64,000 nt of DNA from the NCBI RefSeq assembly GCF_035917675.1, contig NZ_CP109104.1, forward strand, positions 2,232,001 through 2,296,000, given 5' to 3'. The notes under the pieces were generated by a model. That model was not told the DNA's origin, did not search any database, and saw only the letters and a list, made by a program, of their open reading frames with translations. Below are positions 7,742 through 15,495 of the stretch, piece after piece; the stretch's first letter is position 1, and each line of letters begins with the position of its first letter. Source of the stretch: Streptomyces sp. NBC_01775 (GTDB lineage Bacteria; Actinomycetota; Actinomycetes; Streptomycetales; Streptomycetaceae). A program made the position numbers and the translations under genes.

Positions 7742-7811
7742 TCACGAACACCGCCGCTGGGTGTCCTTGGGAAGGTGAACTGTCAGGGCGCAGCCGGGCA
7801 CAATGCGCGGC

Positions 7812-8225
7812 ATGAGTTCCACGTACGAAGTCGTCGTCGCCTGCCACCTGCGCGACGACACCCCGGACACCGTCCTCGACACCCTGCGCTGGCACCTCGG
7901 CCTCATCGAGGGCCTTCCACCCGGCGTGGACGAGGAGGACCACCCCTACCCGCTGCTCGAACCCGACCCCCACACCAACGCGCCCGGCGGCGACTTCGCC
8001 TCGCTCCGGCAGGAGCCGACCCGAGGGTGGGGCCTGTTCAGCCGCAACCACTGGCTGGACGACGACCTGGGCCAACTGATCACCCTGCTCGACCTGCTGG
8101 CCCCGCACGCGGAAACCCCCGGCTACGCCGGCCACTTCCGCGAGCTGTACTCCGCCACCCCCGACCTCACGCCCTTCACCTTCGCCGACGGCACGTACAC
8201 CCTTCACACCCAACCCTTGACATAG
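7812..8225 (+). CDS. Conserved hypothetical protein
   Basis: 137 residues from ATG 7812 (in-frame ATG at 7803 adds three residues). It opens STYEVVVACHLRDDTPDTVL and contains an acidic, aromatic middle (GVDEEDHPYPLLEPDPH, RGWGLFSRNHWLDDDLGQL) and a C-terminal HFRELYSATPDLTPFTFADG. It has no signal peptide, membrane segment or known catalytic motif. Similar short proteins occur in streptomycetes, but I do not recognise a function. Its stop overlaps tail to tail by 22 bases with the phosphatase gene on the other strand. Confidence 0.65.
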   Translation: MSSTYEVVVACHLRDDTPDTVLDTLRWHLGLIEGLPPGVDEEDHPYPLLEPDPHTNAPGGDFASLRQEPTRGWGLFSRNHWLDDDLGQLITLLDLLAPHAETPGYAGHFRELYSATPDLTPFTFADGTYTLHTQPLT

Positions 8226-8632
8226 CGGCGCTGCCAGGGGGTTTCCACGGCGCGGGGTGAGTAGTGGGTGCGGACGTAGGCGACGGCCTCCGCCGGGGGG
8301 ACGCCGTCGAGGACGGCGAGGCAGGCGAGCGCGGTGCCGGTGCGGCCCTGGCCGCCGGCGCAGGCGACCTCCACCCGTTCGCGTTCGGCCCGCTCCCACA
8401 CCTGCCGCAGGGCGTCCCGCGCGTCGGCGCGGTCCGCGGGGAGGCGGAAGTCGGGCCAGCGCAGCCAGCGCGACTCCCAGTCGACGGGCACGGGCCTGCG
8501 GCCCAGCAGGTAGAGGGCGAACTCGGGCTCGGGGCCCGGCGGCAGCGACCGGTGCAGACCACGGCCGCGTACGAGTCGTCCGGACGGCAGCCGCAGCACG
8601 CCCGGCGCCTCGGGATCCCAGGTGGCTGTCAT
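8204..8632 (-). CDS. Protein-tyrosine-phosphatase-fold protein
   Basis: 142 residues from ATG 8632. The signature P-loop is VACAGGQGRTGTA: Cys91 as nucleophile and Arg97 as phosphate-binding residue, matching C-x5-R-(T/S). The usual His before the Cys is Ala here, which is tolerated in some atypical phosphatases. An aspartate-bearing segment (RWPDFRLPADRADARDAL, about 58-75) may supply the general acid. The length fits compact dual-specificity-like bacterial phosphatases. Cytoplasmic. Phosphatase activity is plausible from the motif, but the substrate is unknown. It overlaps the 3' end of the upstream hypothetical gene. Confidence 0.68.
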   Translation of the reverse strand: MTATWDPEAPGVLRLPSGRLVRGRGLHRSLPPGPEPEFALYLLGRRPVPVDWESRWLRWPDFRLPADRADARDALRQVWERAERERVEVACAGGQGRTGTALACLAVLDGVPPAEAVAYVRTHYSPRAVETPWQRRYVKGWV

Positions 8633-8815
8633 ACGGCGACCCTAGCGAGGCCCCGGCCCCGCTGAGGTCATTCCGGAAACCCGGCCCCGGCCCGACGGCC
8701 CGGGGGTCCCCGACGTCCCGGGGATCTCCCGTCCCGGCGCGCGGTACGGCACAAGGAGCGGGACACTGGGCGTGGCCGTGGCCGGAAGCCGCCGCCGCTG
8801 CGAAAGGGCACGAGC

Positions 8816-9376
8816 ATGGGCGCAGGCAGGGAGCTGGGGGTCTTCGTGGAGCGGGACGGGGTTCCCGCCGTGCGGGTGGAGCGTGTGGTGGAGGCGGACG
8901 TGGCACGGGTGTGGCGCGCTCTGACCGAGCCGTCGGAGCTGGCGGCCTGGTTCCCCTCGCCGACGGTGCGGCTGGAGCCGGTGGCAGGCGGCCGGATCGA
9001 CTTCTCCGGCGACCCGTACGCGGACCCGGAGGCGGAGGCGGAGGCGGAGGCGTCGTCGGGCATGGTGCTGGCGTACGAGGAGCCCCGCCTGCTCGCCTAC
9101 ACCTGGGGCGAAGACGAGCTGCACTTCGAGCTGAGCCCCGGCACACGCTCCGAAGGCCCCGCGTGCGTGCTCGCGCTCACCGACGTGCTGGAGACCCACG
9201 AGTCCGCGGCGCGCAACGCGGCGGGGTGGGACGTCTGCCTCGACGAGCTGGTCAAGCTGGTCGAGGGCGGGACGCCCTCGGGCCCGCACAGCGAGGGTGC
9301 GACGGACTGGCGGACCCGCTACGACGCCTACGTCGCCGCCGGGACGCCCTCCGGCGCGCCCGTGCCGGAGGTCTGA
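8816..9376 (+). CDS. SRPBCC/AHSA1-domain protein
   Basis: 186 residues from ATG 8816. Residues about 16-150 follow the AHSA1 pattern: VERVVEADVARVWRALTEPSELAAWFPSP, then VAGGRIDFSGDPY, a Glu/Ala-repeat loop from a GGAGGC-type slippage run, LLAYTWGEDELHFEL, LALTDVLE and NAAGWDVCLDELVKLVEGG. This START-like fold binds hydrophobic ligands or acts as a co-chaperone-like domain; in actinomycetes it often accompanies ArsR regulators. No partner is obvious here. The C-terminal 40 residues (TDWRTRYDAYVAAGTPSG) are typical of the family. Cytoplasmic. Confidence 0.82.
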   Translation: MGAGRELGVFVERDGVPAVRVERVVEADVARVWRALTEPSELAAWFPSPTVRLEPVAGGRIDFSGDPYADPEAEAEAEASSGMVLAYEEPRLLAYTWGEDELHFELSPGTRSEGPACVLALTDVLETHESAARNAAGWDVCLDELVKLVEGGTPSGPHSEGATDWRTRYDAYVAAGTPSGAPVPEV

Positions 9377-9531
9377 GAGCGTCCCGTCGGCAACGTGGAC
9401 GCGGCGACCCCACGCGGGCACGCGGCGACCCCGGCCCCGCCCGGGTCGACGTTTCCGCGGCCCGGATGAGGCCCGTATCGTCGGTTTCCGTACGGCCCAC
9501 ACCGGCGACGGACACGGCCGCAGACACGGAC

Positions 9532-11538
9532 ATGGCCACGGACCATGGACATGGACATGGGCATGGGCATGGACATGGCAGACGCGGCAGACGCGAGAGA
9601 AAGGCGGGCGACGGCGTGCGGGAACAGTCCGGAGGAACCGCAGGAGCCGAGGGACCCGGAGGCGGCGGACGCCCGTACGGCCGGGGCGGAGGTCATCAGC
9701 GCGGCCGGGGCGGCGCGGGTCAACGCGGCTACGGCGGGCCCCCGCGCGACCGGGGCGATCGCGGCTACCGGGGCGCCGGTGGCGGTCGCCGCGACCACGA
9801 CGACCGCCGCGACCAGAACGGCGCACCCCACGGCTCCTTCCACCCCGCCCGCGCGCCCCGCACCGGCCTCGCCGCCGAGCTCCGCTCACTCGAAGGCGCG
9901 CAGTACGGCCGCTACAAGAGCCTCGTCGGGCGCTGGGAGCTGCCGGGCGGGGAGACGCTGGAGCTGGTGCGCGGGCAGGCTGATCCGTATGCGCCGCCCG
10001 CACGGGTGGCCGTGCACGTTCCGGGTCAACTCGCGGCCCTCCCCGGGGAGTTGTGGCGCACACCGACCCGTCGGCGGGCGCTGGCCTCGTATCTCGTGCG
10101 GGAGGCCGCGCGGGCCCTGGGTGGCGAGAAGGCACTGCGGGTGGACGCGGGCGGACAGGAGGTGCTGGAGCGCAGTTCGTGCACCGTCAGCGGTGCGGAC
10201 GGCTCGGTGACGCTGCGGCTGGGTGCCGCCCTGCCGGGCAGGGGCCGCCGGATCGACGGGCGCGAGGCCGAGCGGCTGCTGTGCCAGGTGCTGCCGCGCG
10301 CGGCCGAACGGGCGCTGCGTTACGGCTCGCTGGACACGGAGGACGTGCGCCGCTTCGTGGAGACCGTCGAGGACTCGGTGGCGCTGCGGGACGCGCTGGA
10401 CGGGCTCGGCCTGGTGGGGTTCGTCGCCGAAGGGGCCGTGCTGCCGCGCCGCAGCGGGGTGGACGACCGCCCGGCGTCGGGCGAAGGCGTGGTGCCGTTC
10501 GTCTCGCCCGCGGAGCTGCGGGTGACGGTGGAGCTGCCGCACGCGGGCGCGGTCAGCGGCATGGGCGTGCCGGAAGGCGTGAGCCTGGTGGTGGGCGGCG
10601 GCTTCCACGGCAAGTCGACGCTGCTGCGGGCGCTGGAGACCGGCATCTGGGACCATGTGCCGGGCGACGGGCGCGAGTTGGTCGTCTCACGGGTTGAGAC
10701 GGTGAAGCTGCGGGCCGAGGACGGGCGCCGCGTCGAGCGGGTGGATGTGCACGCCTTCGTCGACCATCTGCCGGACGGCTCCGACACCTCGGACTTCTCC
10801 ACGCAGAACGCCTCCGGCTCGACCTCGCAGGCCGCGTCGCTGTGCGAGGCGGTGGAGGCGGGTGCGCGGGTGCTGCTGATCGACGAGGACACCGCGGCGA
10901 CCAATCTCATGATCCGGGACGCCCGGATGCAGACGCTGGTGGCCAAGGAGCGGGAGCCGCTGACCCCGCTGGTGGACAGCATCCGCTCGCTCCACCGGGA
11001 CCACGGGGTCTCCACGGTGCTGGTGATGGGCGGCTCCGGAGACTATCTGGAGGTCGCCGACCGAGTGGTCATGATGGACGCGTACCGCCCCTCGGACGTG
11101 ACCGTGCGTGCCCACGAGATCGCGTCGGTGCCCACCGGGCGGCACGCGGAGGCCGAGTCCTTCCCCGGCGTCGTCGCCCGGGTGCCGGACCCCGCGTCGC
11201 TGGACGCCGAGGTGCGCGGGCGCCCGCGTATCCGCGCGCGGGGCGAGGACGTGCTGTCCTTCGGCGATCACGAGGTGGATCTGCGCGCCGTCGAGCAGAT
11301 CGCCGACCCCCGCCAGGTCACCGGCATCGGGCTGGCCCTGGAGCTGATGGTGCGGCGCGGGCTGCTGGACGGCCGGCGCACTCTGTCCGAGGCCCTGGAC
11401 CTGCTGGACGAGGCGCTGGCGGACGGCCCGACAGCCGCCCTGCTCACCATCCGGGACGAGGATTTCGCCGCGCCCCGCCGCTTCGAGACGGCGGCGGCCG
11501 TCAACCGGGTACGAGGGCTGCGGATGCTGCGGACCTGA
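9532..11538 (+). CDS. ABC-class P-loop ATPase (PF09818-like) with His-Gly repeat start
   Basis: 668 residues from ATG 9532; GTG 9616 is an alternative start that would omit the repeat. Residues 4-16 are six His-Gly pairs, followed by about 80 Arg/Gly-rich residues and then the conserved domain from GLAAELRSLEGAQYGRYKSL. Walker A is GGGFHGKSTLL and Walker B is ARVLLIDEDTAATN, with MGGSGDYLEVADRV downstream. These match the predicted ABC-class ATPase family PF09818 (recalled). Homologues are soluble, lack a transport partner and have no settled role; RNA or DNA association is suggested by the RGG-like N-terminus here. The gene ends inside a 16-bp tandem repeat. Confidence 0.8.
   Translation: MATDHGHGHGHGHGHGRRGRRERKAGDGVREQSGGTAGAEGPGGGGRPYGRGGGHQRGRGGAGQRGYGGPPRDRGDRGYRGAGGGRRDHDDRRDQNGAPHGSFHPARAPRTGLAAELRSLEGAQYGRYKSLVGRWELPGGETLELVRGQADPYAPPARVAVHVPGQLAALPGELWRTPTRRRALASYLVREAARALGGEKALRVDAGGQEVLERSSCTVSGADGSVTLRLGAALPGRGRRIDGREAERLLCQVLPRAAERALRYGSLDTEDVRRFVETVEDSVALRDALDGLGLVGFVAEGAVLPRRSGVDDRPASGEGVVPFVSPAELRVTVELPHAGAVSGMGVPEGVSLVVGGGFHGKSTLLRALETGIWDHVPGDGRELVVSRVETVKLRAEDGRRVERVDVHAFVDHLPDGSDTSDFSTQNASGSTSQAASLCEAVEAGARVLLIDEDTAATNLMIRDARMQTLVAKEREPLTPLVDSIRSLHRDHGVSTVLVMGGSGDYLEVADRVVMMDAYRPSDVTVRAHEIASVPTGRHAEAESFPGVVARVPDPASLDAEVRGRPRIRARGEDVLSFGDHEVDLRAVEQIADPRQVTGIGLALELMVRRGLLDGRRTLSEALDLLDEALADGPTAALLTIRDEDFAAPRRFETAAAVNRVRGLRMLRT
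9544..9579. repeat. Six CATGGN hexanucleotide units
   Basis: Six uninterrupted CATGGA/G/C units (9544-9579) encode six His-Gly pairs if the ATG at 9532 is used. The unit length keeps the frame, so copy number can vary without breaking the gene. Confidence 0.8.
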
Positions 11539-11574
11539 CGAGCTGCGGACCTGACGAGCTGCGGACCTGGTGCG
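11527..11574. repeat. 16-bp tandem repeat spanning the ATPase stop codon
   Basis: CTGCGGACCTGACGAG is repeated at 11527-11542 and 11543-11558, with a diverged third copy at 11559-11574. The first copy contains the ATPase stop codon (TGA 11536-11538). Confidence 0.75.
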
Positions 11575-11631
11575 GATGTGTCGGCGGGGGCCCGGGGATA
11601 CCGCGCACGTGGCGCATGGTTGGGTGTGTCC

Positions 11632-12198
11632 ATGACCGAGCCCGACACCGTCACCACCTGGTACCTGGAGCAGACCTCGCCGGAGGATCTCGTCCCCGCG
11701 CGCGAGCCGGACCAGACGGTCGAGGTCTCCCTCGCACAGGTCCCCAGCCCCGAATTCAGCCGCTTCCTCTACACGGCGGTCGGCCAGGACATCGCCTGGA
11801 ACGACCGGCTGCCGTGGACGTACGCGCAGTGGCGGGACTTCCTGGACCGGCCCGGGGTCGAGACCTGGGTGGCCTACGAGCGCGGCACTCCCGCCGGTTT
11901 CATCGAGCTGGACGGCGCGACCGAGGGCGTCACGGAGGTCAGCTACTTCGGCCTCCTGCCCGCCTTCCGGGGCCACGGCATCGGCGGTCACCTGCTCTCA
12001 TGCGGCCTCAAAAGGGCCTGGGACCTCGCCGACCGCTGGCCGGACCGCCCCCGCACGCAGCGCGTATGGGTCCACACCTGCACCAAGGACGGCGAGCACG
12101 CCCGCGCCAACTACGAAAAGCGCGGCTTCCGCCTCTACCGCACGGAGACCGAGCAGGAGCAGGGCGTCCCCCAGCCGGGGCCCTGGCCCGGGGCCTGA
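11632..12198 (+). CDS. GNAT-family N-acetyltransferase
   Basis: 188 residues from ATG 11632. The acetyl-CoA-binding motif is clear: TEVSYFGLLPAFRGHGIGGHLLSCGLKRAW, with R-G-H-G-I-G-G as the Q/R-x-x-G-x-G/A signature. This is preceded by WVAYERGTPAGFIELDG (beta 2-4) and followed by RVWVHTCTKDGEHARANYEKRGFRLYRTE (motif B). The N-terminal part (TTWYLEQTSPEDLVPARE) is typical of a streptomycete GNAT subgroup. It probably acetylates a small amine or a protein; the substrate cannot be read from sequence. It follows the ATPase by 93 bases, so co-transcription is possible but not shown. Confidence 0.85.
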   Translation: MTEPDTVTTWYLEQTSPEDLVPAREPDQTVEVSLAQVPSPEFSRFLYTAVGQDIAWNDRLPWTYAQWRDFLDRPGVETWVAYERGTPAGFIELDGATEGVTEVSYFGLLPAFRGHGIGGHLLSCGLKRAWDLADRWPDRPRTQRVWVHTCTKDGEHARANYEKRGFRLYRTETEQEQGVPQPGPWPGA

Positions 12199-12220
12199 GC
12201 GGGTAGTCCGGGGGAAGCGG

Positions 12221-13126
12221 ATGCCGAAGAAGAAGGGCTATCCCCGTTCGGTGCTGGTGGGGACGGCGACCTTGCTGTGCGAGACCATGGTCGTGCTGTT
12301 GATCAGCACATATGCCTCCTATGCCATGGAGCACCCGGGCGGGACGGGCGGCGGGAGCGCGCTGGCCTTTCTGCTGCTGCCGCCGCTGGCACTGGTGTGC
12401 CTGGTGGTGACCGTGTGCCTGGCGCTGCCCGCGCTCGCGGTGGCCGAGGTGGTGCGGCGCGAGTCCTGGCAAGGGGTGCTGCTGTGTGCCGCCGGTATCG
12501 CGTTCGTGCCCTGCCTGCTGATGGCCGGCTGGCTGGGCTTCGATTTTCTGGGCTCCGGATTCCTGGGCTTCGAGTTCTGGGGCGTCGATTCCCTGGGCTT
12601 CCTGGCGACGTGGCTGGTGGGCACGCTCATGCTCGGCACCACCGCGCTGGAGGGCCGCCGCGCCCGGCAGCAGCGCGCACGGCGGGGCGCCTGGCGGGCG
12701 CTGGGCCGCACGCTGGGGCTTGGGGCCCTGGCCTGCGTCCTGACCGTGGCACTGGGGTACGGGGCTTTCGCGACGGAGATCGTCACGCCGTACGCGCCGC
12801 CGCGGGTGACGGCCGGGCAGCTGTACGGCACGTGGTCGGACGGCAAGTTCGGGACGCTGCGGCTGACCCCCGACGGGAGCGCGATGGCCGGCTCCCTCTC
12901 TCTTCCCGGAGGCGATTTCGGCGACGAGACGGAGAGCTGCTCGGGCACGGGAGGGTGGGACTTCAACCGCGCCTCCGACCCCTGGGAGCAGTCCGTCACC
13001 GTGACGATGGAAGGATGCGAGGCGGACCAGGAGTGGTTCGTCCTCGGCTCGGCGGAGCACCCGAAGCTCTATCTGAGCGAGGGGGACCCGGACTCGCCGG
13101 AGATCACCACGCTCACCAAGCGCTGA
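12221..13126 (+). CDS. Membrane protein with extracytoplasmic C-terminal domain
   Basis: 301 residues from ATG 12221. A basic N-terminus (MPKKKGYPRS) leads into about five hydrophobic helices between residues 10 and 190 (for example ALAFLLLPPLALVCLVVTVCL, VLLCAAGIAFVPCLLMAGWLGF, LGLGALACVLTVALGY). An FLG.GFLGFEFWG repeat lies between two helices. The remaining 110 residues (from VTAGQLYGTWSDGKFGTLRL) form a hydrophilic domain with two cysteines (ESCSGTGGW, MEGCEADQEW) and a GTW opening. A similar GTW domain appears in the protein at 24752-25351. The role is unknown. Confidence 0.66.
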   Translation: MPKKKGYPRSVLVGTATLLCETMVVLLISTYASYAMEHPGGTGGGSALAFLLLPPLALVCLVVTVCLALPALAVAEVVRRESWQGVLLCAAGIAFVPCLLMAGWLGFDFLGSGFLGFEFWGVDSLGFLATWLVGTLMLGTTALEGRRARQQRARRGAWRALGRTLGLGALACVLTVALGYGAFATEIVTPYAPPRVTAGQLYGTWSDGKFGTLRLTPDGSAMAGSLSLPGGDFGDETESCSGTGGWDFNRASDPWEQSVTVTMEGCEADQEWFVLGSAEHPKLYLSEGDPDSPEITTLTKR

Positions 13127-13307
13127 GGCCGCACACCCGGCCCGCACAGCACAGACCCGCACGGGCCGCACACCGGCCCGGACCGGCCCGGCCTACACCC
13201 ACGGGGTGCAGCCACGCAATACGGCCCCGTATCACGATACGAGACGAATCTGTCCGCAATGCGGATGGAAGTGGACTGCCGTCAGACGCCCGTGCGAGGC
13301 TTCCGTC

Positions 13308-13391
13308 ATGTCTCGCGCTGGAATCGCCTTGGTGAGTCGACGTCACGTCGACCTCGTTCGCGTGTCCAGCGCCATCTGTCCGGCGAGCTGA
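13308..13391 (+). CDS. Cysteine-type leader peptide of the sulfate assimilation operon
   Basis: A 27-codon ORF from ATG 13308 to TGA 13391, with GAGG about 11 bases upstream, lying 206 bases before sulfite reductase. Its C-terminal half reads SRRHVDLVRVSSAICPAS, which matches the conserved HVDL-R..S.IC pattern of actinobacterial leader peptides found before sulfur genes. Family knowledge: related mycobacterial Cys-rich leaders sense charged tRNA-Cys or ribosome stalling and modulate the downstream operon. Here a single cysteine sits four residues from the end. A second peptide with the same signature precedes the opposite sulfonate operon at 32202-32288, which makes a chance ORF unlikely. Confidence 0.8.
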   Translation: MSRAGIALVSRRHVDLVRVSSAICPAS

Positions 13392-13597
13392 CAGTCACAG
13401 CACCGCCGTTTCCGACAGCCTTTCTCTGACGTCCCGCTGAGCCGCAGCCGCCCCCACCGTCGTGGGTGAGCCCACAGTTCGACGCCGGTTTCTCCTGCTC
13501 ACAGGCACTCCGCCGAGCCGGACACCCACCGGATGTACCCGTGAGCAACCGACGCAGCCGTACGTGCACGCGCCTCCTGCCCGAAGGATCTCCCGTC
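13392..13597 (+). promoter_or_regulatory. Leader region with mutually exclusive hairpins
   Basis: Between the leader peptide and sulfite reductase, CCCAC (13453-13457) can pair with GTGGG (13462-13466), and the same GTGGG can instead pair with CCCAC (13471-13475), each with a four-base loop. Such competing hairpins fit an attenuator-like switch controlled by ribosomes on the leader peptide. The stems are short, so this remains tentative. Confidence 0.35.
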
Positions 13598-15292
13598 ATG
13601 GCCGACACCTCCGAGCGCCCTCCAGCCCCCGCCCGCCGCAAGGCCGGACGCCACCGTGGCGAGGGGCAGTGGGCCGCTGGTCACTTCACGCCGCTCAATC
13701 CCAACGAGCAGAACAAGAAGGACGACGATGGTCTCAATGTGCGGACACGCATTGAGACCATCTACGCGCACCGGGGCTTCGACTCCATCGACGGCTCCGA
13801 CCTTCGCGGCCGTATGCGCTGGTGGGGGCTCTACACCCAGCGGCGGCCCGGCATCAGCGGCGGCAAGACGGCCGTGCTGGAGCCCGAGGAGCTGGACGAC
13901 GAGTACTTCATGCTGCGCGTCAGGATCGACGGCGGGCGGCTGACCACTCAGCAGTTGCGCGTCGTCGGCGACATCTCGCAGGAGTTCGCGCGCGGCACCG
14001 CCGACATCACCGACCGGCAGAACGTGCAGTACCACTGGATCCGCATCGAGGACATGCCGGAGATCTGGCGCCGCCTGGAGGGCGTCGGCCTCTCCACCAC
14101 CGAGGCGTGCGGCGACGTCCCGCGCGTCATCCTCGGCTCGCCGGTGGCCGGGATCGCCAAGGACGAGATCATCGACGGGACGCCCGCGATCGAGGAGATC
14201 CACCGGCGCGTCATCGGCAACCCCGCCTACTCGAACCTGCCGCGCAAGTTCAAGACGGCCGTCTCCGGCTCCCCGCACATGGACGTCACGCACGAGATCA
14301 ACGACGTGGCGTTCGTCGGCGTCGACCACCCCGAGTACGGCCCCGGCTTCGACGTGTGGGTCGGCGGCGGGCTCTCCACCAACCCCAAGATCGGCGTGCG
14401 CCTGGGCGCCTGGGTGCCGATCGAGGATGTCCCCGACGTCCACGAGGGCGTCGTCGCGATCTTCCGGGACTACGGCTACCGCCGGCTGCGCAACCGCGCC
14501 CGCCTCAAGTACCTGGTCGCCGACTGGGGCCCGGAAAAGTTCCGGCAGGTGCTGGAGGACGAGTACCTGCTGCGCACGATGGCGGACGGGCCCGCGCCGG
14601 AGAAGCCGGTGCACGAGTGGCGCGACCACATCGGCGTGCACCAGCAGAAGGACGGCAACTACTACGTGGGCTTCGCCCCGCGCGTGGGCCGGGTCGACGG
14701 CGCCACCCTCAGCAAGATCGCTGATCTCGCCGAGGCACACGGCTCGGGCCGCGTCCGCACCACGGCCGAGCAGAAGATGCTCGTCCTGGACGTCGCCGAG
14801 GACCAGGTCGAGTCGCTGACCGAGGGCCTGGCGGCACTGGACCTCACGGCCCGCCCCTCCGTCTTCCGGCGCGGCACGATGGCCTGCACCGGTATCGAGT
14901 TCTGCAAGCTGGCGATCGTGGAGACCAAGGGCCGCGGCTCCTGGCTCATCGACGAGATGGAGCGCAGGCTCCCCGGCTTCGACCAGCCCGTCACCATCAA
15001 CCTCAACGGCTGCCCCAACTCCTGCGCCCGCATCCAGACAGCGGACATCGGTCTCAAGGGACAGCTCGTCACCGACGCCGAGGGCGAGCAGGTCGAGGGC
15101 TACCAGGTGCACCTGGGCGGTTCACTGGGCCTGGAGCCGGGCTTCGGCCGCAAGGTGCGCGGGCTGAAGGTCACCGCCGACGAACTGCCCGACTACGTCG
15201 AGCGCGTGCTGCGCCGGTTCCAGGAACAGCGCACCGACGGCGAGCGCTTCGCGCAGTGGGCGGCGCGCGCCGACGAGGGAGACCTCAAATGA
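13598..15292 (+). CDS. sirA: Ferredoxin-dependent sulfite reductase (nitrite/sulfite reductase family)
   Basis: 564 residues from ATG 13598, with AAGGA upstream. It reduces sulfite to sulfide with six electrons from ferredoxin, using a coupled siroheme and [4Fe-4S] cluster. The cluster ligands are visible: Cys430 and Cys436 in ACTGIEFCKLA, Cys472 and Cys476 in LNGCPNSCAR. Two ferredoxin-like and two sulfite/nitrite reductase domains are in the expected order; RGTADITDRQNVQYHWI is typical of the first half. Length fits actinobacterial SirA rather than NADPH-dependent CysI. Its stop overlaps the next start (ATGA). Its operon also encodes cysHCDN and a siroheme chelatase, which supports sulfite over nitrite as substrate. 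Confidence 0.93.
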   Translation: MADTSERPPAPARRKAGRHRGEGQWAAGHFTPLNPNEQNKKDDDGLNVRTRIETIYAHRGFDSIDGSDLRGRMRWWGLYTQRRPGISGGKTAVLEPEELDDEYFMLRVRIDGGRLTTQQLRVVGDISQEFARGTADITDRQNVQYHWIRIEDMPEIWRRLEGVGLSTTEACGDVPRVILGSPVAGIAKDEIIDGTPAIEEIHRRVIGNPAYSNLPRKFKTAVSGSPHMDVTHEINDVAFVGVDHPEYGPGFDVWVGGGLSTNPKIGVRLGAWVPIEDVPDVHEGVVAIFRDYGYRRLRNRARLKYLVADWGPEKFRQVLEDEYLLRTMADGPAPEKPVHEWRDHIGVHQQKDGNYYVGFAPRVGRVDGATLSKIADLAEAHGSGRVRTTAEQKMLVLDVAEDQVESLTEGLAALDLTARPSVFRRGTMACTGIEFCKLAIVETKGRGSWLIDEMERRLPGFDQPVTINLNGCPNSCARIQTADIGLKGQLVTDAEGEQVEGYQVHLGGSLGLEPGFGRKVRGLKVTADELPDYVERVLRRFQEQRTDGERFAQWAARADEGDLK

Positions 15293-15495
15293 GCGAGCGC
15301 GCGGCGCCGTTCTACTGCCCCTACTGCGGCGACGAGGACCTGCGCCCCAGCGAGGAGGGCCACGGCACGTGGGAGTGCGCCGCGTGCAACCGCGCCTTCC
15401 GGCTGAAGTTCCTCGGGCTGCTCGCCGCGGGGTTCGCCCCGCGGCGAGCGGCGGAGGACGCCGGGGGAGCTGAGGGAGAGGAACCGCCTTCATGA
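15289..15495 (+). CDS. Small zinc-ribbon protein of the sulfite reductase operon
   Basis: 68 residues from ATG 15289, overlapping the sirA stop by four bases. Two knuckles, FYCPYCGDED and WECAACNRAF, form a four-cysteine zinc or iron site in the first 40 residues; the tail is Ala/Glu-rich. It overlaps cysH by four bases, so sirA, this gene and cysH are translationally coupled. Small rubredoxin-like or zinc-ribbon proteins at this position recur in streptomycete cys operons. A role in electron delivery or in cluster protection of SirA or CysH is possible but inferred only from position. Confidence 0.8.
   Translation: MSERAAPFYCPYCGDEDLRPSEEGHGTWECAACNRAFRLKFLGLLAAGFAPRRAAEDAGGAEGEEPPS

Noticed and set aside
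8257..9531. Plus-strand extension of the ABC-class ATPase frame to 8257
   Set aside because: It overlaps the AHSA1 gene and the phosphatase in other frames and has only Arg/Gly/Ala low-complexity sequence.
13206..13307. Longer form of the sirA leader ORF starting at 13206
   Set aside because: The extra N-terminal part is not like known leaders, and ATG 13308 with its ribosome-binding site gives the expected short peptide.
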